DNA of 64,000 nt from Buttiauxella sp. B2. Its GTDB lineage: Bacteria > Pseudomonadota > Gammaproteobacteria > Enterobacterales > Enterobacteriaceae. The stretch spans positions 84,939-148,938 of the forward strand of contig NZ_VEXQ01000013.1 of NCBI RefSeq assembly GCF_006376615.1, given 5' to 3'. Made by a program: the position numbers and the translations under genes. Below the pieces are notes generated by a model, which searched no databases, had not been told where the DNA came from, and saw nothing but the letters and a program-made list of their open reading frames with translations. Of the stretch, positions 1 through 9,778 are shown piece after piece. Every line of letters begins with the position of its first letter. The first letter of the stretch is position 1.

Positions 1-1392
1 ATTTCCTCCGCTACGCGGTGCACGTTTACGCGGACGGCGATGGCGGCGGCGTACGGTGGGTTCATCACCTAAAACATCGAGCATATCTTTTTGCGCAGGT
101 GGAGCGGCAACCTGGAACTCACCCCACCATTTAGTCAGGCGCAGTAACTCCTGGTTATTTTCCACTTCAGCACGCAATGCCAGCAGGTCGTAAGCTGCGC
201 GGAACTTAGGATGTTCCATCAGCTTCCAGGCGCGTTTACCCTGACGGCGTGACAGACGAAGCTGCAAGCCCCAGATATCACGTACCAGCGTGGTAATACG
301 TTTTGGAATAGCCAGGGCACGACAGGCTTCATCCAGCACTTCGTTCATCGCCAGAGCGAAGGCGTCCATATAGGCAAGGCCGCTTTCCTGAGTCAGCTTT
401 TGAGCCATCTCCAGTTGCGGATACCAGAATATGGCGGAGAACAAGAAGGCCGGGTTAACGCGCATATCGTTTTGAATGCGGTTATCGGTATTCTTCAGCA
501 CCAGAGCGATCATGCGCTCCATTGGGCTGTCACCCTGCTCGGTAAAGTAACGAGTGATGGTCGGGAATAACGGCTGGAACAGCTGATATTCGCGCAGTAA
601 TTCGTACGTAGGGTAACCGTGACCAGCTTGCAGAAGTTTCAATGATTCTTCAAACAAACGGGCAGGTGGCACGTCGTTAATCAAGGTAGCTAAACGCGGA
701 ATCGGCTCGCCTGTTTCCGGGCTAATCGTCATATTCAGCTTGGCGGCAAATCGCACGGCACGCAGCATGCGCACTGGGTCTTCACGGTAGCGCGTTTCAG
801 GATCGCCAATTAAGCGGATAACACCATTGCGTAAATCACGCAGGCCACCGACATAATCGCGAACGGAGAAATCAGCCACGCTGTAATAGAGGCTGTTGAT
901 AGTGAAATCGCGACGCTGAGCATCTTCTTCGATAGAACCAAAGATATTATCGCGAAGCAGCATGCCGTTCTGGCCTGTTTGCGAAGTCTGTTTATCAGAT
1001 GTTTGCTCTTCGTGGTGACCACGGAAAGTGGCGACCTCGATGATTTCCGGTCCAAACATGACATGTGCCAGACGGAAGCGGCGGCCAACCAGGCGGCAGT
1101 TGCGGAACAGTTTGCGTACCTGATCCGGCGTGGCGCTGGTTGTGACATCAAAGTCTTTTGGCCGTTTGCCGAGCAACAGGTCACGCACACCGCCACCCAC
1201 GAGGTAAGCCTCATAGCCCGCTTTGTTCAGACGATAGAGCACCTTGAGGGCATTTTCACTGATATCTTTGCGGGACAGAGCGTGCTGGTCACGCGGAATT
1301 ACCGTGATTAGCGGGAGATCTTCATTCTCCTCGACCACGACATCATCGCGGTTAAGCACCTTGCGGCAAAAATTAGCGACTCGGGTAAAAAT
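1..1392 (-). CDS. pcnB: Poly(A) polymerase I, 3' end cut by window edge
   Basis: Adds poly(A) tails to RNA 3' ends, marking mRNAs and small RNAs for decay. The nucleotidyltransferase core is visible near residues 60-85: LVGGGVRDL, then [14 protein letters not shown] with the metal-binding Asp pair. The C-terminal end at the window edge is very Arg-rich, typical of the RNA-binding tail. There are 464 codons in the window, so only a codon or so plus the stop should be missing. I chose an ATT start at 1392 because the translation from there ([13 protein letters not shown]) matches the E. coli N-terminus, whose AUU start is established; GAGGTG lies just upstream. No in-frame ATG gives this N-terminus. 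Follows gluQ on the same strand. Confidence 0.95.
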   Translation of the reverse strand, partial: MFTRVANFCRKVLNRDDVVVEENEDLPLITVIPRDQHALSRKDISENALKVLYRLNKAGYEAYLVGGGVRDLLLGKRPKDFDVTTSATPDQVRKLFRNCRLVGRRFRLAHVMFGPEIIEVATFRGHHEEQTSDKQTSQTGQNGMLLRDNIFGSIEEDAQRRDFTINSLYYSVADFSVRDYVGGLRDLRNGVIRLIGDPETRYREDPVRMLRAVRFAAKLNMTISPETGEPIPRLATLINDVPPARLFEESLKLLQAGHGYPTYELLREYQLFQPLFPTITRYFTEQGDSPMERMIALVLKNTDNRIQNDMRVNPAFLFSAIFWYPQLEMAQKLTQESGLAYMDAFALAMNEVLDEACRALAIPKRITTLVRDIWGLQLRLSRRQGKRAWKLMEHPKFRAAYDLLALRAEVENNQELLRLTKWWGEFQVAAPPAQKDMLDVLGDEPTVRRRHRRPRKRAPRSGGN

Positions 1393-1477
1393 AGTACACC
1401 TCGGCAGTGTCAATCATAAGGACAAAAAAAACAGCGGCTAATCATAGCTCAGTGTGTGGCATTTGAGAACGACCTAT

Positions 1478-2344
1478 TCACGACGAGCTGGACACAACGG
1501 TATTCAGTGACCAATTTTGCACCGCCTGAGAGAGCAACTCACTTAGCGTTAAATCTTGCCAATGGAAAATTTCAGGTTGATTCAAAAATACCAGCGCAGC
1601 ATGAATAACTGGGCGCGGATCGCCTTGTGGTAGGGCTGGTGCGTGATTCTGCTTGGATAACTTGGCACCATTCTCATTGAGCACCAACGGCAAATGAACG
1701 TAATCAGGCACCGTCCAGCCAAATTGTTGATATAGCGAAATTTGTCGAACTGTAGGCTCAATTAAATCCGCACCACGTACTATTTCGCTTACGCCCTGGA
1801 AATTATCGTCCACCACTACAGCAAGATTATAGGCAAATAACCCGTCACGGCGATGAATGATAAAATCTTCACGCGCCAGTTGTTCGTCGGCAATTAGTTT
1901 ACCGTGCAGCTTATCTTCAAAACTTAATACTGGCTGGTGCTGTACGAAACGCAGTGCTGCATTATTTGGCCCATGGTTTAAGTCGCGGCAATGGCCATCA
2001 TAGAAACCACCGATTTGCTGAATACGACTGCGGGTACAAGTGCAGTAATAACTTAACCCTTGCTGTTGCAGGAAGGAAAGGGCTTCGCGATAGGCTTCGT
2101 GTCGTTGGGATTGCCATAGAACTTCACCATCCCAGTGCAGCCCGTAATGTTCTAACTGCTGCAATATGGTGGTGGCTGCACCTGGAACTTCTCGCGGAGG
2201 ATCGATATCTTCAATGCGCACCAGCCATTGGCCTTGTTGCGAACGTGCTTGTAGATAACTGCCGAGTGCGGCAATGAGCGAACCAAAATGGAGTTCACCT
2301 GAAGGCGAGGGGGCAAAACGCCCAATATATTGAGATGTGTTCAT
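1478..2344 (-). CDS. gluQ: Glutamyl-Q tRNA(Asp) synthetase
   Basis: Class I synthetase paralogue that activates glutamate and attaches it to the queuosine base of tRNA(Asp), not to a tRNA acceptor end. It is 288 aa. Visible features are the N-terminal catalytic motif [11 protein letters not shown], the zinc-site cysteines in YYCTCT with a later YDGHC, and KLSKQ near residue 230. It lacks the anticodon-binding domain of GluRS, as expected for the family. The frame stays open upstream to 2560, but the start at 2344 ([10 protein letters not shown]) matches family N-termini and keeps the gene clear of dksA. It lies 76 bp after dksA, in the conserved dksA-gluQ-pcnB order. Confidence 0.95.
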   Translation of the reverse strand: MNTSQYIGRFAPSPSGELHFGSLIAALGSYLQARSQQGQWLVRIEDIDPPREVPGAATTILQQLEHYGLHWDGEVLWQSQRHEAYREALSFLQQQGLSYYCTCTRSRIQQIGGFYDGHCRDLNHGPNNAALRFVQHQPVLSFEDKLHGKLIADEQLAREDFIIHRRDGLFAYNLAVVVDDNFQGVSEIVRGADLIEPTVRQISLYQQFGWTVPDYVHLPLVLNENGAKLSKQNHAPALPQGDPRPVIHAALVFLNQPEIFHWQDLTLSELLSQAVQNWSLNTVVSSSS

Positions 2345-2420
2345 ATGTGTTGCGGCAGGCCAGAAATGAATAAGGCGGGAGAGACTCCCGCCATTATGAA
2401 TATTCTGAAATTGCGAGCCG

Positions 2421-2876
2421 TTAGCCGGCCATTTGTTTTTCGCGAATTTCTGCCAACGTTTTGCAGTCAATGCATAGATCAGCTGTCGGGCGAGCTTCGA
2501 GGCGGCGGATGCCGATTTCAACACCACAGGATTCGCAGAAGCCGAAATCTTCGTCTTCAACTTTCTTGAGGGTCTTCTCGATTTTCTTGATCAGTTTACG
2601 TTCCCTGTCACGGTTACGCAGTTCGAGGCTGAATTCTTCTTCCTGGGCTGCACGGTCTACCGGATCCGGGAAGTTAGCTGCTTCATCCTGCATATGCGTT
2701 ACTGTGCGATCAACTTCATCCATAAGTTGGCTACGCCAGGCTTCAAGAATAAGCTTGAAGTGCGACAGCTGGGCTTCGTTCATATACTCTTCGCCCGCTT
2801 TCTCCTGATATGGCTCCACCCCAGCGATGGCGAGGATACTCAGGGACGATGTTTTACGCTTTTGCCCTTCTTGCAT
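2421..2876 (-). CDS. dksA: RNA polymerase-binding transcription factor DksA
   Basis: Binds the RNA polymerase secondary channel and, with ppGpp, represses rRNA promoters and activates amino-acid promoters. It is 151 aa, the usual length. The coiled-coil segment carries the tip DPVDRA (D74 and A76 region in E. coli), followed by the four-cysteine zinc finger FCESCG...CIDC and a C-terminal helix. The start at 2876 (MQEGQKRKT) matches the E. coli protein; an upstream ATG at 2894 would add six residues. Codon use is strongly biased, as in a highly expressed gene. The rrn P1 promoter at the far end of the window is of the kind this protein controls. Confidence 0.97.
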   Translation of the reverse strand: MQEGQKRKTSSLSILAIAGVEPYQEKAGEEYMNEAQLSHFKLILEAWRSQLMDEVDRTVTHMQDEAANFPDPVDRAAQEEEFSLELRNRDRERKLIKKIEKTLKKVEDEDFGFCESCGVEIGIRRLEARPTADLCIDCKTLAEIREKQMAG

Positions 2877-2954
2877 GTTGTTTCTCCTTAACACGCACTA
2901 TCGGTCCCCTGGTAGGGGGAAAATCAGGCCGCTATAAATAGCAGATGCTTTTCA

Positions 2955-2990
2955 GGATGGCAATTATATAAATTCCTCTCTTGACAAGCC
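2955..2990 (-). promoter_or_regulatory. Possible dksA promoter
   Basis: Read on the minus strand, a perfect TATAAT lies at 2968-2963, about 90 bp upstream of the dksA start. The -35 region at standard spacing is weak; TTGTCA occurs nearby but only 13 bp away. A candidate only, based on pattern. Confidence 0.35.
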
Positions 2991-3064
2991 TGTGAAGAAA
3001 AGCGTATTTACGCGAACCGCCAGCACACAAAACAGACAGACGTTAACAGCTCTTTATTAAAAAA

Positions 3065-3769
3065 TTATAAACAGACTGGCAACGGCGAAATTAGAGTAAG
3101 CCCTTGTGCAGAAAGTTCTGCCTTATAGGCAATAATCTCTACTCCACACTGTTGCGCCTCGACTAATAATTGCGCATATTTTGCGTCGATGTGGCGTGCC
3201 GGGGAAACCTGGGTGATAGCGGAATGCAATACTGCAAACAGCAACACGGCGCGTTCGCCCTGCATTACCACGTTCATCAATTCTCTCAGATGCTTCTGCC
3301 CTCGCAGGCTGACGGCATCCGGGAAATATCCACATCCTTGTTGTGATAACGTGACTGATTTCACTTCAATATAGCAGTTAACCTTGCAATCTGCCTGCAA
3401 CATAAAATCAATCCGGCTGCGTTCTGTGCCGTATTTCACTTCACTTTTTATTGTTGTGTAACCAATTAATTCTGCAATGCTTTCTGCGTTTAATGCTTCC
3501 TTGACTACCGTATTGGCACGCAACGTATTAACGCAAATAAACTCCCCATTTTGTGTCTGAGTTATTTCCCAGGTGTGGGGATATTTGCGGGTAGGATTAT
3601 CTGACGTGGAATACCAAACGGTATCGCCAGGTGTTGCACAACCGGTCATCGCCCCCGTATTTGGGCAATGGAGCGTCAATTCTTCGCCTGAAGGAGTAAC
3701 GACATCAGCCAGAAAGCGTTTATAGCGTTTGATTAGCGTGGCCTGCATGAGCTGCGGGGTAAATTCCAT
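3065..3769 (-). CDS. sfsA: SfsA family DNA-binding protein / putative nuclease-fold protein
   Basis: Named from E. coli, where overexpression stimulates maltose genes. The family has an N-terminal OB-like part and a C-terminal part resembling PD-(D/E)XK nucleases; the true biochemical role is unsettled. It is 234 aa, full length. Recognisable family segments are [16 protein letters not shown] [13 protein letters not shown] near the start, [12 protein letters not shown] near residue 35, and YIEVKSVTL near residue 130, which holds the E-x-K pair of the nuclease-like core. The ATG directly abuts the thpR stop codon (TGAATG), so the two are probably translationally coupled. Confidence 0.92.
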   Translation of the reverse strand: MEFTPQLMQATLIKRYKRFLADVVTPSGEELTLHCPNTGAMTGCATPGDTVWYSTSDNPTRKYPHTWEITQTQNGEFICVNTLRANTVVKEALNAESIAELIGYTTIKSEVKYGTERSRIDFMLQADCKVNCYIEVKSVTLSQQGCGYFPDAVSLRGQKHLRELMNVVMQGERAVLLFAVLHSAITQVSPARHIDAKYAQLLVEAQQCGVEIIAYKAELSAQGLTLISPLPVCL

Positions 3770-4309
3770 TCACTCTTCCTTATTACTTAATGACCAACGT
3801 TGTAGCGCCTCGTAGCGCGTTCGTCCCTGCCTGAAAATAGATTCATACAGCACGAACTCATCAACGTTGTATTGCCAACGAAAATTTGGCTGAGGGATAG
3901 AGACTGCGTGCGGCGTGTTGCGATACAGCGTAATGTGCGGATGAAACGGCTGCGGGCTTTGGTAACAGCCGCTACGGGCCGCCTGAGCACGTAACATATT
4001 CGCCAGTTGTATCAGGCCCAAAGGAGCATGGCGAGGGCCAATCCACACCACGTTTGAGCGCAACCACTGCCCAGCATCATCCAGCGTCAGGGTAAAACCG
4101 CTTTGGCGTATCCGTCCGGCAAGTTGGCTGAGCGCTTTTTGTTTTTCAGCGCTGATATCACCTAAAAAAGCGAGTGTCAGGTGTAGGTTTGCAGCGGTTA
4201 CCGGGCGTCCGGCGTCTTCCGGAAACTGTGTGGCGCGCCACTGGATAATCTGCTTTTGCATTTCTTCAGGTAATTCGAGGGCAAAAAACAGACGGCGAGT
4301 ATCGGCCAT
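3770..4309 (-). CDS. thpR: RNA 2',3'-cyclic phosphodiesterase (2H family)
   Basis: Hydrolyses 2',3'-cyclic phosphate ends on RNA and was first isolated as a 2'-5' RNA ligase (LigT). It is 179 aa. The two signature HxTx motifs are present, HLTL near residue 43 and HITL near residue 125, which together form the active site of the 2H phosphoesterase fold. First gene of the minus-strand run thpR-sfsA-dksA-gluQ-pcnB and divergent from hrpB, with an ERIC element in the gap. Confidence 0.93.
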   Translation of the reverse strand: MADTRRLFFALELPEEMQKQIIQWRATQFPEDAGRPVTAANLHLTLAFLGDISAEKQKALSQLAGRIRQSGFTLTLDDAGQWLRSNVVWIGPRHAPLGLIQLANMLRAQAARSGCYQSPQPFHPHITLYRNTPHAVSIPQPNFRWQYNVDEFVLYESIFRQGRTRYEALQRWSLSNKEE

Positions 4310-4327
4310 GGTCGGGTCTCTCGGTTA

Positions 4328-4454
4328 TATACCCGTCATCCTTCAAGCTGCAGGGGTGTTGGCTGCACTCACTCACCCCAGCCACTTACTAAAGTAAGCT
4401 CCTGGAGATTTCTGAGCTTGCCGCTTACCTGCAACTCGAATGCTAACGAGTATA
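4328..4454. repeat. ERIC element (127 bp intergenic repeat)
   Basis: The segment begins TATACCCGTCAT and ends GAGTATA, giving the usual 127 bp with TATA-type terminal inverted repeats. The central palindrome contains AAGTAAGCTCCTGGAGATTTC, close to the conserved ERIC core, and its partner CACTTACTAAAGTAAG. It lies between the divergent thpR and hrpB genes and ends about 55 bp before the hrpB start, so it probably forms part of both 5' leaders. Confidence 0.93.
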
Positions 4455-4509
4455 GATTGGCGTGATGCTACAATAGCGAACTTTTGATAATACCCTTTTG
4501 GAGCCGTTC

Positions 4510-6942
4510 GTGCCGTCATTACCGGTCGCCGCAGTGCTACCCGATATTCTTAATGCCTTGCAAAATGCGCCGCAGGTTTTACTGAGCGCGCCGACTGGTG
4601 CAGGTAAATCGACCTGGTTGCCGTTGCAGATATTACAGCAGGCGAACTTGGGCGGCCGCATTCTGCTTTTGGAGCCGCGTCGCCTGGCTGCGCGTAATGT
4701 GGCGCAACGGCTTGCCGAATTACTGGGTGAAAAACCGGGTGAGACGGTTGGTTATCGGATGCGCGCTGAAACCTGTGTCGGACCAAATACACAACTTGAA
4801 GTGGTGACCGAAGGGATCCTGACGCGCATGATTCAGCACGATCCGGAACTTGAAGGCGTGGCGTTGGTGATCCTCGATGAATTCCACGAACGTAGCCTGC
4901 AAGCCGATCTGGCATTAGCACTGTTACTCGATGTGCAGCAAGGTTTGCGTGACGATCTCAAATTGCTAATTATGTCGGCAACACTTGATAATTCGCGTCT
5001 TCAGCAGTGTTTGCCCGATGCGCCGGTTATCAGTTCCGAAGGGCGAGCATTCCCCGTAGATCGCCGCTACAGCACGCTTTCCACTCACCAACGCTTTGAT
5101 GAAGCGGTTGCGATAGCGGTGGCAAACCTGCTGCGCGAAGAGTCGGGATCACTGCTGCTATTTTTGCCTGGTGTCGGGGAAATTCAGCGTGTTCAGCAGC
5201 AATTGCAAGAGCGCGTGGCAAGCGATATTCAGCTTTGCCCATTATATGGAGCATTGCCTTTAAGTGAACAACGTAAAGCGATTCTGCCAGCGGCGAACGG
5301 TATGCGCAAAGTAGTGCTGGCGACAAACATTGCCGAAACCAGCCTTACCATTGAAGGAATTCGTCTGGTGGTGGATACAGCGCAAGAGCGAGCGGCTCGC
5401 TTTGATGCTCGCACCGGATTGACGCGGCTCATCACCCAGCGCATTAGCCAGGCGTCAATGATCCAGCGTGCAGGGCGAGCAGGCCGTCTGGAACCGGGAA
5501 TTTGTTTGCACTTAACCAGCGCAGAACAGGCAGAACGAGCGGCTATACAAAGCGAGCCGGAGATTCTGCAAAGTGATCTGTCTGGTTTGCTGCTCGATTT
5601 ACTGCAATGGGGCTGCAACGATCCGACTGAACTGACCTGGCTTGATATGCCTTCTGCCGTCAATCTTGCGGCAGCACGCAGTTTGTTAAGTCAACTCAAT
5701 GCGCTTGATGAGCAAAACCGTCTTACGCCTATTGGCCAGAAAATGGCGAACCTTGGTAACGATCCTCGCTTTGCAGCCATGTTAGTTGCGGCCAAAACAG
5801 CGGATGAACAGGCGACAGCAGCACGCCTGGTGGCGATTCTTGAAGAACCGCCGCGTGAACAGGATGGCGATTTACGCAACGCATTTAGCCGACGCCAGAA
5901 TAACTGGCAACAGCGCAGCTCTCAGTTACTTAAGCGGCTTAATAGTCGCGGTGGCGAAGCCGATTCTTCGCTTGTCGCCCCATTGTTAGCGCAAGCCTTT
6001 CCCGATCGAATCGCGCGGCGTCGTGGCCAGGATGGTCGCTATCAATTAGCCAATGGCATGGGTGCGATGCTTAATCAGGACGACCCATTAACGCGCTACG
6101 AATGGCTATTAGCGCCTCTATTATTGCAGGGCAGCAATACGCCGGATGCGCGAATATTGCAGGCTATTCCTGTGGAAATTGATGTGCTGGTGGCTCAATG
6201 TCCGGCGCTGCTGACGCAAAGCGATTCTGTGGAATGGGATGAAACGCAGGGTACACTCAAAGCGTTTCGTCGCACGCAGATTGGCAGATTGGTCTTGAAA
6301 GTCCAGCCTTTGGCAAAACCATCTGAAGACGAGCTGCATCAGGCGATGCTCAACGGTATTCGTGATAAAGGTCTGGCGGTGTTGAACTGGTCGCCCCAGG
6401 CGCAGCAATTCCGCCTGCGGCTGGCCTGTGCGGCAAAATGGCTACCGGAACTGAATTGGCCCGATGTTTCGGATGATTCCCTGCTGCGCAATTTAGACCG
6501 TTGGTTATTACCTGAACTGCATGGTGTACACTCGTTGCGCGCGCTAAAAAACATTGATGTCACAAGAGCGTTACAGAATCTACTCGACTGGAACGCACGC
6601 GTTCGTCTGGATAGTGCGCTGCCAACTCATTACACTGTGCCGACTGGAAGCCAGATTGCGATCCGCTATGATGATGAAAATCCGCCCGTTCTTGCTGTTC
6701 GTATGCAGGAAATGTTTGGTGAAGCGCGAACGCCGGTCATTGCCGAAGGGCGTGTACCACTGGTTCTGGAACTGCTCTCCCCGGCACAGCGCCCCTTGCA
6801 GATAACGCGTGATTTAACCGCTTTCTGGAATGGTGCGTATCGGGAAGTGCAAAAAGAGATGAAAGGACGTTATCCAAAGCACGTCTGGCCGGATTCGCCA
6901 GCAGATGCGTTGCCAACGCGGCGTACTAAAAAGTACCAATAA
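4510..6942 (+). CDS. hrpB: ATP-dependent RNA helicase HrpB
   Basis: DExH-box helicase-like protein; the E. coli role is poorly defined. It is 810 aa against 809 in E. coli. Motif I is [10 protein letters not shown] near residue 27, motif II is DEFH near residue 120, SAT follows, and motif VI is QRAGRAGR near residue 320. The long C-terminal half carries the HrpB-specific region ending in [12 protein letters not shown] chose the GTG at 4510, preceded by GGAG, because it gives [11 protein letters not shown], matching the family; an in-frame TTG at 4498 is the alternative. Stands alone between the ERIC element and mrcB. Confidence 0.95.
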   Translation: MPSLPVAAVLPDILNALQNAPQVLLSAPTGAGKSTWLPLQILQQANLGGRILLLEPRRLAARNVAQRLAELLGEKPGETVGYRMRAETCVGPNTQLEVVTEGILTRMIQHDPELEGVALVILDEFHERSLQADLALALLLDVQQGLRDDLKLLIMSATLDNSRLQQCLPDAPVISSEGRAFPVDRRYSTLSTHQRFDEAVAIAVANLLREESGSLLLFLPGVGEIQRVQQQLQERVASDIQLCPLYGALPLSEQRKAILPAANGMRKVVLATNIAETSLTIEGIRLVVDTAQERAARFDARTGLTRLITQRISQASMIQRAGRAGRLEPGICLHLTSAEQAERAAIQSEPEILQSDLSGLLLDLLQWGCNDPTELTWLDMPSAVNLAAARSLLSQLNALDEQNRLTPIGQKMANLGNDPRFAAMLVAAKTADEQATAARLVAILEEPPREQDGDLRNAFSRRQNNWQQRSSQLLKRLNSRGGEADSSLVAPLLAQAFPDRIARRRGQDGRYQLANGMGAMLNQDDPLTRYEWLLAPLLLQGSNTPDARILQAIPVEIDVLVAQCPALLTQSDSVEWDETQGTLKAFRRTQIGRLVLKVQPLAKPSEDELHQAMLNGIRDKGLAVLNWSPQAQQFRLRLACAAKWLPELNWPDVSDDSLLRNLDRWLLPELHGVHSLRALKNIDVTRALQNLLDWNARVRLDSALPTHYTVPTGSQIAIRYDDENPPVLAVRMQEMFGEARTPVIAEGRVPLVLELLSPAQRPLQITRDLTAFWNGAYREVQKEMKGRYPKHVWPDSPADALPTRRTKKYQ

Positions 6943-7021
6943 CTTTGAGAGATTTCCTCTTTCGCCTTTGGCGGAAGAAAGGAGAATCAGGCCGTGCGCC
7001 TTATTTTTGGTGGAGAAAGAA

Positions 7022-9568
7022 ATGGCGGGGAATGACCGCGAACCGATTGGACGTAAAGGTAAACCTTCACGTCCCGCAAAAGAGAAAGTAAGCCGCCGTC
7101 GAGTCCGGGATGAGGAGTATGACGAGGATTACGACGATGATTATGATGACGAGGAACCGATGCCGCCACGCAAAGGAAAAGGCAGTGGCAATGGCCGCCC
7201 GCCACGTAAAAAGCGCCGCTGGTTGTGGTTCTTAGTAAAACTGTTTGTTGTCTTCGTCGTGTTGCTCGTCATTTACGGCGTCTACCTCGACCAGAAGATC
7301 CGTACCCGCATTGATGGCAAAGTCTGGCAACTCCCGGCGGCAGTGTATGGTCGTATGGTGAACCTTGAGCCAGATATGCCATACAGCCAAAAAGAGATGG
7401 TTAACCTGCTGGAAGCGACCCAGTACCGCCAGGTGACGCGCATGACGCGCCCGGGTGAATTTACGGTACAGGGCAACAGCATCGAGATGATCCGTCGCCC
7501 GTTTGATTTCCCTGACAGTAAAGAAGGGCAGATCCGCGCACGTCTGATATTTGATGGTGATCATCTGGAATCCATCCAGAATATGGATAGCAACCGCAGC
7601 TTCGGTTTCTTCCGTCTGGATCCACGTTTGATAACCATGTTGTCTTCACCGAACGGTGAACAGCGTCTATTTGTGCCACGCACCGGTTTCCCGGATCTGC
7701 TGGTTGATACGCTGATCGCCACCGAAGATAAACACTTCTACGAGCATGATGGGATCAGTTTTTACTCCATTGGCCGTGCGGTACTGGCGAACCTGACCGC
7801 CGGCCGTACCGTGCAAGGTGCGAGTACGCTGACGCAACAGTTAGTTAAGAACCTGTTCCTGTCGAGCGAACGTTCATACGTGCGAAAAGCGAATGAAGCG
7901 TACATGGCGCTGATCATGGACGCCCGTTACGGTAAAGATCGCATCCTTGAGTTGTATCTGAACGAGGTCTATCTCGGCCAGAGTGGGGATAACGAAATTC
8001 GCGGTTTCCCTCTGGCGAGCCTGTACTACTTTGGCCGTCCGGTAGAAGAGCTGAGTCTCGATCAGCAAGCGTTGCTAGTGGGTATGGTGAAAGGGGCGTC
8101 AATTTACAATCCATGGCGTAACCCGAAACTGGCGCTCGAACGCCGTAATCTTGTGTTGCGCTTGCTGCAAGAGCAGAACGTCATCGACAAGGAACTTTAC
8201 GACATGCTGAGCGCTCGCCCTCTGGGTGTGCAGCCGCGTGGCGGTGTGATTTCGCCACAGCCTGCATTTATGCAGATGGTGCGTAATGAACTCCAGACCA
8301 AGCTTGGCGATAAAGTTAAAGACCTGTCAGGCGTGAAGATCTTTACTACTTTTGATTCCGTTTCCCAGGATGCGGCAGAAAAAGCGGTCAGCGAAGGTGT
8401 TCCGGTGCTGCGAGCATCCCGTAAGCTGAAAGATCTTGAAGCGGCAATGGTTATCGTTGACCGTTCAACCGGTGAAGTTCGTGCGATGGTTGGCGGGGCG
8501 GAAACGCAGTTTGCTGGCTTTAACCGCGCGATGCAGGCACGCCGTTCTATCGGTTCTTTGGCAAAACCTGCGACCTATCTGACGGCATTAAGCCAACCAG
8601 ATTCTTACCGCCTGAACACCTGGATTGCCGATGCGCCAATTGCGCTGAAACAGCCAAACGGGCAAGTGTGGTCGCCACAAAACGATGACCATCGCTACAG
8701 CGGCCAGGTCATGTTAGTGGATGCGCTGACTCGTTCGATGAACGTACCGACGGTTAACCTGGGTATGGCGCTGGGCTTGCCAGCAGTGACTGACACCTGG
8801 GTAAAACTTGGCGTGCCGCAAAACCAGCTACATCCGGTTCCTGCTATGTTGCTGGGTGCGCTGAACCTGACGCCAATCGAAGTGGCTCAGGCATTCCAGA
8901 CCATCGCAAGCGGTGGCAATCGCGCAACGCTTTCGGCATTGCGTTCGGTTATTGCTGAAGACGGCACCGTGCTGTATCAAAGCTTCCCGCAGGCCGAACA
9001 GGCTGTTCCTCCGCAGGCGGCGTACATGACGCTGTATACCATGCAGCAGGTCATGGCTCGTGGTACGGGGCGTGCGTTGGGTGGAAAATACCCGAACCTG
9101 CATCTGGCCGGTAAAACCGGTACCACGAATGACAATATAGATACCTGGTTTGCCGGCATTGATGGTAAAGAAGTAGCGATTACCTGGGTTGGGCGTGATA
9201 ACAACCAGCCGACCAAACTGTACGGGGCGAGCGGGGCGATGTCGCTCTACCAACGTTATCTTGCTAACCAGACGCCAATTCCGTTGGTATTGAATCCACC
9301 GGAAGATATCGTCGATATGAGTGTTGATAGCGCGGGTTACTTCCAGTGCGGTGGTGGTGGAGACCGTGTGTTGCCTGTATGGACGACTAATCCAGACGGA
9401 CTGTGCCAGCAAAGCCAACAGGCTGAGCAGACCAACAATCCGTTTAGCCAGTCACAACAGCCGCAAACTCAGCAGCCGCAACAGCAGCAACAACAACCAC
9501 AGCAGCAGCCAGAGCAAAGTAGCGATGGTGTTGCAGGTTGGATTAAGGACATGTTCGGCAGTAAATAA
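7022..9568 (+). CDS. mrcB: Penicillin-binding protein 1B (bifunctional)
   Basis: Inner-membrane peptidoglycan synthase with glycosyltransferase and transpeptidase activity, working with LpoB and the elongation and division machinery. It is 848 aa. The N-terminal cytoplasmic tail is rich in Asp, Tyr and Lys. One membrane segment follows near residues 65-90, then a UB2H domain, the glycosyltransferase motif [12 protein letters not shown] near residue 235, and [12 protein letters not shown]. The transpeptidase motifs are SIGS (near 510), SMN (near 570) and KTGTTN (near 700). The tail is unusually rich in Gln and Pro. ATG at 7022 follows GGTGGAG. It ends before a strong terminator. Confidence 0.96.
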   Translation: MAGNDREPIGRKGKPSRPAKEKVSRRRVRDEEYDEDYDDDYDDEEPMPPRKGKGSGNGRPPRKKRRWLWFLVKLFVVFVVLLVIYGVYLDQKIRTRIDGKVWQLPAAVYGRMVNLEPDMPYSQKEMVNLLEATQYRQVTRMTRPGEFTVQGNSIEMIRRPFDFPDSKEGQIRARLIFDGDHLESIQNMDSNRSFGFFRLDPRLITMLSSPNGEQRLFVPRTGFPDLLVDTLIATEDKHFYEHDGISFYSIGRAVLANLTAGRTVQGASTLTQQLVKNLFLSSERSYVRKANEAYMALIMDARYGKDRILELYLNEVYLGQSGDNEIRGFPLASLYYFGRPVEELSLDQQALLVGMVKGASIYNPWRNPKLALERRNLVLRLLQEQNVIDKELYDMLSARPLGVQPRGGVISPQPAFMQMVRNELQTKLGDKVKDLSGVKIFTTFDSVSQDAAEKAVSEGVPVLRASRKLKDLEAAMVIVDRSTGEVRAMVGGAETQFAGFNRAMQARRSIGSLAKPATYLTALSQPDSYRLNTWIADAPIALKQPNGQVWSPQNDDHRYSGQVMLVDALTRSMNVPTVNLGMALGLPAVTDTWVKLGVPQNQLHPVPAMLLGALNLTPIEVAQAFQTIASGGNRATLSALRSVIAEDGTVLYQSFPQAEQAVPPQAAYMTLYTMQQVMARGTGRALGGKYPNLHLAGKTGTTNDNIDTWFAGIDGKEVAITWVGRDNNQPTKLYGASGAMSLYQRYLANQTPIPLVLNPPEDIVDMSVDSAGYFQCGGGGDRVLPVWTTNPDGLCQQSQQAEQTNNPFSQSQQPQTQQPQQQQQQPQQQPEQSSDGVAGWIKDMFGSK
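9447..9520 (+). repeat. Gln/Pro codon repeat in the mrcB tail
   Basis: An imperfect CAG/CAA run interrupted by CCG and CCA codons encodes a Gln-rich tract with Pro interruptions just before the final [13 protein letters not shown] end of PBP1b. The tract is in frame, so the gene is intact. Confidence 0.8.
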
Positions 9569-9587
9569 TCCGCGTTGTTTTCCAATA

Positions 9588-9622
9588 AAGCCTCCGTTTG
9601 TAACGGGGGCTTTTCTTTTTTG
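9588..9622 (+). terminator. Rho-independent terminator after mrcB
   Basis: Stem AGCCTCCGTT / AACGGGGGCT with a short loop, followed by TTTTCTTTTTT. It lies 20 bp after the mrcB stop and isolates mrcB from the fhu operon. Confidence 0.92.
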
Positions 9623-9686
9623 TTAAGCCCTTGCAATAACTCTGGTTAATTATTATTCCCTCGTACTTTTAAGGGGTGTGATCTGC

Positions 9687-9740
9687 TTGCCATGCACTTT
9701 CCGTTTCGTCTATTATTCTGCGGCATAATAATAATTATCG
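9687..9740 (+). promoter_or_regulatory. fhuA promoter with Fur box
   Basis: TTGCCA (9687-9692) and TATTAT (9711-9716) are separated by 18 bp. Just downstream, at 9726-9740, TAATAATAATTATCG fits the 7-1-7 Fur motif TGATAATnATTATCA with two mismatches. Placing a Fur site over the start region implies repression by iron-loaded Fur, as known for fhuA of E. coli. The exact +1 is inferred. Confidence 0.75.
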
Positions 9741-9778
9741 TTTACGTTATCATTCGTCACTTCATCAGAGAAATAATA

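Noticed and set aside
4328..4454. Insertion sequence or attachment site
   Set aside because: The length, ends and core are those of ERIC; there is no transposase and no target duplication visible.
8828..9418. 196-codon antisense frame over mrcB
   Set aside because: Lies inside the transpeptidase domain of a certain gene; no ribosome-binding site or recognisable domain.
9447..9520. Repeat-driven frameshift in mrcB
   Set aside because: The CAG/CAA tract is in frame and the protein ends in the expected WIKDMFG tail.
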